In this document: positions 38,120-41,675 of the stretch, in pieces | Numbering within the stretch: position 1 is the stretch's first letter | How the letters are laid out: each line of letters starts with the position of its first letter | From: a virus | Strand: one strand, 5' to 3' | Virus record (IMG/VR): IMGVR_UViG_3300037193_002810 | Span: 1 to 41,675 of that record | Length of the DNA stretch: 41,675 nucleotides | Notes under the pieces: generated by a model | The model's input: the letters and a program-made list of their open reading frames with translations, nothing else | What the model was told of the DNA's origin: nothing | Database searches by the model: none | Position numbers and translations under genes: made by a program

Positions 38120-38253
38120 TACTTCGACTCTCCCTGCCGTCCGGGCGGGTTGAGTGGATGCCCTTGCTTCGGTGCCGGCGTACCGCTAGGCCGGTTCGGC
38201 GGTCGAGTGTCTCTAGGTGGGTGGCTGGGTGGGTCGCTTGGCGCCTTGGGCAT
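38119..38253 (-). CDS. Tiny proline-rich protein (44 aa)
   Basis: ATG at 38253 with GGAG five nt upstream. MPKAPSDPPSHPPRDTRPPN, then PSGTPAPKQGHPLNPPG. The open frame goes further upstream but through unlikely sequence, so I keep the start with a Shine-Dalgarno. Unknown function. Confidence 0.55.
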   Translation of the reverse strand: MPKAPSDPPSHPPRDTRPPNRPSGTPAPKQGHPLNPPGRQGESK

Positions 38254-38552
38254 GATGTCTCCGTCCATTGTGGATGGTCCGGCAGGGGCGGTACGTCTAC
38301 GGTCGCCGCCCGGGAAGGAACCGTAGGCCCGCTCGCCCTGCCTCGCCATCGCAACCGATCCGATTCTTCTGCCGTCGCAGACTCTCTCGGATCGGCGCCC
38401 CGTCGCCCGCGCTGATTGCGTCCGACGACGGAACGATCCAAGAAGGTCGGAACGCAGGGTGCGCCGCACGAAGTTAAAAAACGCTCCCTTACATCCACGC
38501 CGCGCCACTCTCGACACGTCGCGGTGAGCTTGACGCCCGACCTTCGATCACC
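38254..38552 (-). other. Gene-free leader between promoter P10 and the late operon
   Basis: About 300 nt with no credible gene on either strand. It starts with the predicted transcript start of P10. A run GCGTTTTTT (about 38483-38475) could end a short RNA; the stem before it is not clear (CCGCG/CGCGG is the best I find). The rest holds GC-rich repeats. It may be a regulated leader of the packaging/structural operon or a small RNA gene. Confidence 0.4.
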
Positions 38553-38581
38553 AGTCTACACGACGACCGGTGTCCTCACAA
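38553..38581 (-). promoter_or_regulatory. Promoter P10 (same family, not leaderless)
   Basis: Minus strand: -35 TTGTGA (38581-38576), 17 bp spacer ending GGTCGTCGTG, -10 TAGACT (38558-38553). The stop TGA of the small terminase is in the -35, as in the family. No ATG or GTG follows at 6-7 nt, so the transcript has a leader. Candidate late promoter. Confidence 0.7.
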
Positions 38582-39238
38582 GTCGTCCAGCGACACGCCC
38601 TCCAGGATGATCGAGACGCCGATGTCGGTCTGCTCGATGCGCACCGGCGAGTCGAGCCCGTGGAGTTTCGCCTCACGATCAAGCAGCGCCTTGATCGTGC
38701 TGATCGCCTGCAGCTTCGGCCCGTCGTCGAGCACCGCCGGCCCGTCGCAGTACTGGCCACCCTTGCCCCACGTGCACCCGTCGTGCTGTGGCTGGCCGGC
38801 GTAGTCCAGACCCGGGCAACCTTCCCGGACGATCTTGCCCTGCGAGTGGGCGACGTGCGGGCGCGCGAGCACGCTCAGCGCCTCCGACTTCAGGTGGTCG
38901 AGCAGCGATTGCTGCTGCTGCCGACGCACCTCGACCGCCTGCGACGGCACCCGCTCGTAGGCGCGGGTGATGCCGTTGACCACGTGTCCGGTCGAGCTAT
39001 ACCCCAGGTGCACCATGATCTTGCTCAGGGACCAGCCCATCGACTGCAGGCGCGCCGCTTCGATGTCGCGCTGCTGGCCCTTCAGAGTCGTCGTAAATCG
39101 ACCGCCACCATTGCGTCCGCGGGTCGCGTTGCGCTCGCCGGAACCCTGGCCGCCGACCAGTTCACCGATAAGCGGAGACCGACTCTCACTTTTGAGGTCA
39201 ACCTCTTGTGTGGTCGCTTCTTTGGTCTGACCAGGCAT
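38576..39238 (-). CDS. Terminase small subunit (candidate)
   Basis: 220 aa. Central helix-turn-helix AARLQSMGWSLSKIMVHLGY (about 61-80), the DNA-reading part, followed by a long helical oligomerisation region (AVEVRRQQQQSLLDHLKSEA) and a C-terminal part with a Cys pair (EGCPGL...DGCTWG). The basic, Gly-rich N-terminus is disordered. Position at the head of the packaging operon fits. It overlaps the gene before by TAATG. Confidence 0.7.
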   Translation of the reverse strand: MPGQTKEATTQEVDLKSESRSPLIGELVGGQGSGERNATRGRNGGGRFTTTLKGQQRDIEAARLQSMGWSLSKIMVHLGYSSTGHVVNGITRAYERVPSQAVEVRRQQQQSLLDHLKSEALSVLARPHVAHSQGKIVREGCPGLDYAGQPQHDGCTWGKGGQYCDGPAVLDDGPKLQAISTIKALLDREAKLHGLDSPVRIEQTDIGVSIILEGVSLDDL

Positions 39239-39447
39239 TACATCACCGGCTCAGATTTGAAGCGAACGTTTCGCAACGACGGATCGACGGCCAGCAGGCG
39301 CCGACGAATCGTGTGATTGGTGACCTCGATGCCGCGCAGCTGCATGCTGCGCGCGAGCGTCTCCCACGACGCGCCGGCCCGGCGCGCAGTCGCCAGTTCC
39401 CGGATCGGAAGCGGCATCGCTGGCCGCCCGGTCGGAGAGTTTTGCAT
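39238..39447 (-). CDS. Small helix-turn-helix protein (69 aa)
   Basis: PIRELATARRAGASWETLAR then SMQLRGIEVTNHTIRRRLLA is an HTH, with the second helix as reader. ATG at 39447 would be leaderless, 6 nt after TACTTT; the ATG one codon earlier (39450) is the alternative. A 17-bp palindrome sits over the start, so it may repress itself. It is the first gene before the small terminase, possibly an accessory or regulator of late genes. Confidence 0.65.
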   Translation of the reverse strand: MQNSPTGRPAMPLPIRELATARRAGASWETLARSMQLRGIEVTNHTIRRRLLAVDPSLRNVRFKSEPVM

Positions 39448-39456
39448 CATGCAAAA
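39440..39456. promoter_or_regulatory. Palindromic operator over the start codon
   Basis: TTTTGCATCATGCAAAA, a perfect 8+1+8 inverted repeat that covers the start codon and the -10 of the HTH gene. AT-rich in a GC-rich genome. Confidence 0.65.
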
Positions 39457-39464
39457 GTATCCGG

Positions 39465-40028
39465 CTACCGCTCCCACGTCCATCCGTTCGGCGTGCGGCG
39501 CCACTGCTTGCCGGCCTTCCAGCCGCTACGACCCGAGCGTGTCCAGCACGCGAGCACCTGTGGTCCGTCGCACACCATCGACTCAACCAGTTTCCACCGG
39601 TCGAACCCGCGCCGCGGATTGCCCTCCGTACCTTCGCCGACCCAGGCCAGCGCGGCGGCGTACCGGCGCCGCGTCACTCCGTCGGGCACCCGACCGCGGA
39701 ACCCCATGAACCCCGAACCGACCTCGACCGCCGGCACGAGCACCACCGGCGTCGGGCGAGCGGTGGCCGGACCGACGCCGGTGGCCCGCGGCGTGTGCGA
39801 GAAGCCGACGCCACCCTGCCCGAGCCTGTAGCGGTTGTTCACGCCGGGCGTCGGCCGACCCGGGACGCCGGCACCGTGCCGCCATCGCCCGCACCCCACG
39901 CACGCGAGCGTGCCGACGTACCTCGGTGTCGAGTACGTCGGCACGCCGCAGCCCGGGCACCGGCCCTCCAGGAACATGCCGCGGATCAGCAGCCCGAAGT
40001 TGCCGATGATCTCCGATGCTTCGAGCAC
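39465..40028 (-). CDS. Zinc-ribbon protein (187 aa)
   Basis: GTG at 40028, 2 nt after the stop before it. CPGCGVPTYSTPRYVGTLAC then VGCGRWRHG is a four-Cys zinc ribbon (about 25-50). The rest has PRATGVGPATARP and a Trp-rich C-terminal part (GRSGWKAGKQWRRTPNGWTW). Perhaps binds nucleic acid; no catalytic motif. Confidence 0.65.
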   Translation of the reverse strand: MLEASEIIGNFGLLIRGMFLEGRCPGCGVPTYSTPRYVGTLACVGCGRWRHGAGVPGRPTPGVNNRYRLGQGGVGFSHTPRATGVGPATARPTPVVLVPAVEVGSGFMGFRGRVPDGVTRRRYAAALAWVGEGTEGNPRRGFDRWKLVESMVCDGPQVLACWTRSGRSGWKAGKQWRRTPNGWTWER

Positions 40029-40030
40029 AG

Positions 40031-40510
40031 CTAGTCGTCCAAGTCGAAGTTCTCGGTCAGCACCGTCTGTGTGCAACTTGGACAGTTCCACACCCACTCG
40101 ACGCCCTCGACGCGGTACCGGGTGCCGTTGGCGACGTTGGTGGCCAGGATCCACGCACACGACCAGCACGGCACGCCGGCCTGCTTCCACGAGTTCGCGT
40201 AGCTACCGCCGGACGACGGGTAGAACCGGATCCGGAACCTCATGTGGGGGCTCATCGTGTACGGCGCGACGATCTGGATGTCCTCGCACGCAGAAGTCGA
40301 CGGCACGATGAACTGCGGACCGTAGGCGTACCAGTCACCGGATCCGGTGTAGGTGCCTCCGCCGTAGGCCGCTCCGATCCCCGTGAACAGGTACCGGCAC
40401 GATGGAAACTCCGACGAGTCGTCGGCCGCCGCCGGCCTGGCCGCCACGCCGACCGTGCCCAGCGTCACGCTGAGCACCAGCCCGACGGCCAGCATCCACC
40501 TTTTGATCAT
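40031..40510 (-). CDS. Secreted cysteine-rich protein (159 aa)
   Basis: ATG at 40510 with GGGGAG upstream. Signal peptide MIKRWMLAVGLVLSVTLGTV plus an ARPAAA-D site (about residue 31). The mature part is beta-rich and aromatic (YLFTGIGAAYGGGTYTGSGD) with Cys in CWSC, NCPSC and two single ones, probably disulfides. No membrane anchor. It looks like a cargo gene acting outside the host cell, or a host-derived protein. Family not recognised. Confidence 0.75.
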   Translation of the reverse strand: MIKRWMLAVGLVLSVTLGTVGVAARPAAADDSSEFPSCRYLFTGIGAAYGGGTYTGSGDWYAYGPQFIVPSTSACEDIQIVAPYTMSPHMRFRIRFYPSSGGSYANSWKQAGVPCWSCAWILATNVANGTRYRVEGVEWVWNCPSCTQTVLTENFDLDD

Positions 40511-40523
40511 GAACACTCCCCTT

Positions 40524-40970
40524 TCATCGCAACATCCACGACTCGATCATTTTTCCGAATCCTTCGAGCGTGCCCTGATTCGCAGTCTCGACGAGCACAA
40601 ACGCCCCGTCCCCACGACCGTCGATCCGCTCGATGCGCCAGCAGTGCAACTTGATCACCTGCACGTCGTCAGCGATGACGCGCGAATCGGTCAGCGCGTC
40701 AAGCACACACCGCGCCAGCTTGTCGACGTCCCCGACGCCGTCGGCGCGCACAAACACGCACCGCACCGCCACCGGGCCGGCGTACGTGAAACCCGGCGTC
40801 GAGCCCATCATCTCCCCAGAGCGAGCACGCGCGTCGCGCCCGACCTCCGCGGCCACCAGCTGGCGCCACCGCTTGCTCTGCGGCGTGTCCTGGTGTCGCG
40901 CGTCAAGCGACCCCTTGGTGCGCGGCACGCCGGGCACCCAGACCGCGGCGAGAACCTCCCCGCCACTCAC
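40524..40970 (-). CDS. RusA-like Holliday junction resolvase (148 aa)
   Basis: GTG start at 40970 in a GTGA overlap. Contains AVWVPGVPRTKGSLDARH at the start of the domain and the signature GDVDKLARCVLDALTDSRVI-ADDVQV, with the acidic residues that bind metal in RusA (Asp-Asp-Asp). Length is usual. Resolves branched DNA during replication or packaging; it lies next to the helicase. Confidence 0.85.
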   Translation of the reverse strand: MSGGEVLAAVWVPGVPRTKGSLDARHQDTPQSKRWRQLVAAEVGRDARARSGEMMGSTPGFTYAGPVAVRCVFVRADGVGDVDKLARCVLDALTDSRVIADDVQVIKLHCWRIERIDGRGDGAFVLVETANQGTLEGFGKMIESWMLR

Positions 40971-41284
40971 AGCAACTTCCCGCGTTCGAGCGCGCGCCAC
41001 ATCTTCACGAGCATGCGCGCCACATCGACGGAGTTGATCGCCAGCATGTCGTTCAGCTTCTGCTCGATGCCGCGCCGCTCGATGCGCGCCTTCGTGCGCT
41101 TGACCGGATCGCCACTGTCTACATCGGACTTCCAGCGATCCCACGCTTCGACGCCCATCGCCAGTACGTCGACGAACGGCTCCCTGTCGTCCATGTTCCC
41201 CACTTCCCGTCCGTACGTACGAGCGCACTGTTCAGCCTCGAAGGAGGTGGCGTGCATGCCGTGCCGCTCGCATCCTCTGCTCAT
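40967..41284 (-). CDS. Hypothetical protein, leaderless (105 aa)
   Basis: ATG at 41284, 7 nt after TAGACT. N-terminal part MSRGCERHGMHATSFEAEQC has Cys/His that may bind zinc. The body is helical (VDVLAMGVEAWDRWKSDVDS; KLNDMLAINSVDVARMLVKM). A second start at MDDREPF (with GGGGAA upstream) could give a shorter form. Coupled to the resolvase gene. Confidence 0.7.
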   Translation of the reverse strand: MSRGCERHGMHATSFEAEQCARTYGREVGNMDDREPFVDVLAMGVEAWDRWKSDVDSGDPVKRTKARIERRGIEQKLNDMLAINSVDVARMLVKMWRALERGKLL

Positions 41285-41291
41285 GCTCAAC

Positions 41292-41320
41292 AGTCTACAC
41301 GACGTCTAGCGATCACGCAA
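41292..41320 (-). promoter_or_regulatory. Leaderless promoter P11
   Basis: Minus strand: -35 TTGCGT (41320-41315), 17 bp spacer with GACGTCGTG, -10 TAGACT (41297-41292), GTTGAGC, ATG at 41284. The TGA stop of the helicase (41315-41313) overlaps the end of the -35. Confidence 0.75.
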
Positions 41321-41675
41321 ACAACTGGGCAGGAAGATGCGGATCGATGCGCCGCGAAGCCTCCGCCACCGTCACCCGCGCCGACAACTCCCCCGCCGTA
41401 CGCGCCGACCCGTCGTACACGCCCCAGCGTCGCGCCAACGCCAGCAAGCCCGGTGACGGAATCGCCCGCCGCCAGCCCGCCTGCCGTGTCCCGATGCTCT
41501 CGTGCGCGCCGACCTGAGCCTCAACCATCGTGCGCGCCAAGGCGATCCCCTCGACTCCCACGCTGACCGGCACCCACTGCTGCGTGGGGCTCTTCGGCAC
41601 GCTCCACACGTCGAACCCTCCCGCCGGCGTCAGGCCCGGCAGGACGACGATGAAGCGCTCCCTGGTCGGCAGGAA
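41313..41675 (-). CDS. SF2 helicase, C-terminal part (same gene as 1-1425)
   Basis: Continuation of the helicase across the closed ends. Positions 41535-41675 repeat 1-141, and 41534-41313 add the final 73 residues: RTMVEAQVGAHESIGTRQAG and a basic, helical end (VTVEASRRIDPHLPAQLFA-like). Stop TGA overlaps promoter P11. Confidence 0.92.
   Translation of the reverse strand, partial: FLPTRERFIVVLPGLTPAGGFDVWSVPKSPTQQWVPVSVGVEGIALARTMVEAQVGAHESIGTRQAGWRRAIPSPGLLALARRWGVYDGSARTAGELSARVTVAEASRRIDPHLPAQLFA
41535..41675. repeat. Terminal direct repeat, right copy
   Basis: Exact copy of 1-141, showing that the sequence is a closed circle or a permuted linear genome. Confidence 0.95.

Noticed and set aside
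38494-38556. Leaderless 20-codon peptide starting GTG one base after the -10 of P10
   Set aside because: The start would lie at the -10 itself, too close for transcription to include it.

Overview
The window is a complete, circularly closed genome of a tailed (siphovirus-type) phage of a high-GC actinobacterium. The first 141 bases are repeated exactly as the last 141, so the unique circle is 41,534 bp and the helicase gene runs across the ends. An actinobacterial host is inferred from the high GC, the GTG and TTG starts, the many leaderless genes, and actinophage-like head, tail and lysis proteins (HK97-type capsid, portal-MuF fusion, GH25/M15 endolysin). I cannot name the host genus.

Layout. 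(1) 5192 leftwards through position 1 and round to about 39.4 kb, minus strand: a ribbon-helix-helix protein, a Prim-Pol/AAA replication protein, a cluster of TGACGCA repeats that looks like an iteron origin, three small genes, an SF2 helicase, a RusA-like resolvase and a secreted protein. (2) 5.24-14.1 kb, plus strand: small membrane and zinc proteins, a Cas4/RecB-like nuclease, a putative ssDNA-binding protein, an HTH protein, a run of tandem paralogues, a string of tiny membrane proteins, and short genes each with its own promoter. It ends at a strong hairpin at 14124-14171. (3) 39.4 down to 14.2 kb, minus strand: terminase small subunit, a promoter with a gene-free leader, large terminase, portal-MuF fusion, ClpP-type protease, capsid, head decoration and connector genes, tail tube, frameshifted tail chaperone, tape measure, minor tail proteins, then the lysis cassette. 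Only 5242-14114 (except one small gene) is transcribed rightwards; everything else is leftwards.

The most striking feature is a genome-wide family of promoters. At nine sites a TTGACG/TTGCGA-like -35, a 17-18 bp spacer and a -10 of TAGACT (or close) place the ATG only 6-7 nt after the -10, so the mRNAs should be leaderless. The spacer and -10 hold a shared dyad, perfect at 8001-8018 (CTACCCGACGTCGGGTAG). The -35 often contains the stop codon of the gene before, and the new gene often starts ATGACGACG (Met-Thr-Thr). This looks like one regulon of dispersed, moron-like small genes. A tenth promoter of the same kind follows the small terminase gene and may drive the late operon.

Other points of note are two perfect DnaA boxes plus a third near-match inside the protease gene, three identical LacI-type palindromes, and a small gene with its own promoter and terminator inside the structural operon. 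I see no integrase, so lysogeny by integration is unlikely. The iterons, Prim-Pol and DnaA boxes leave open a plasmid-like replication mode.
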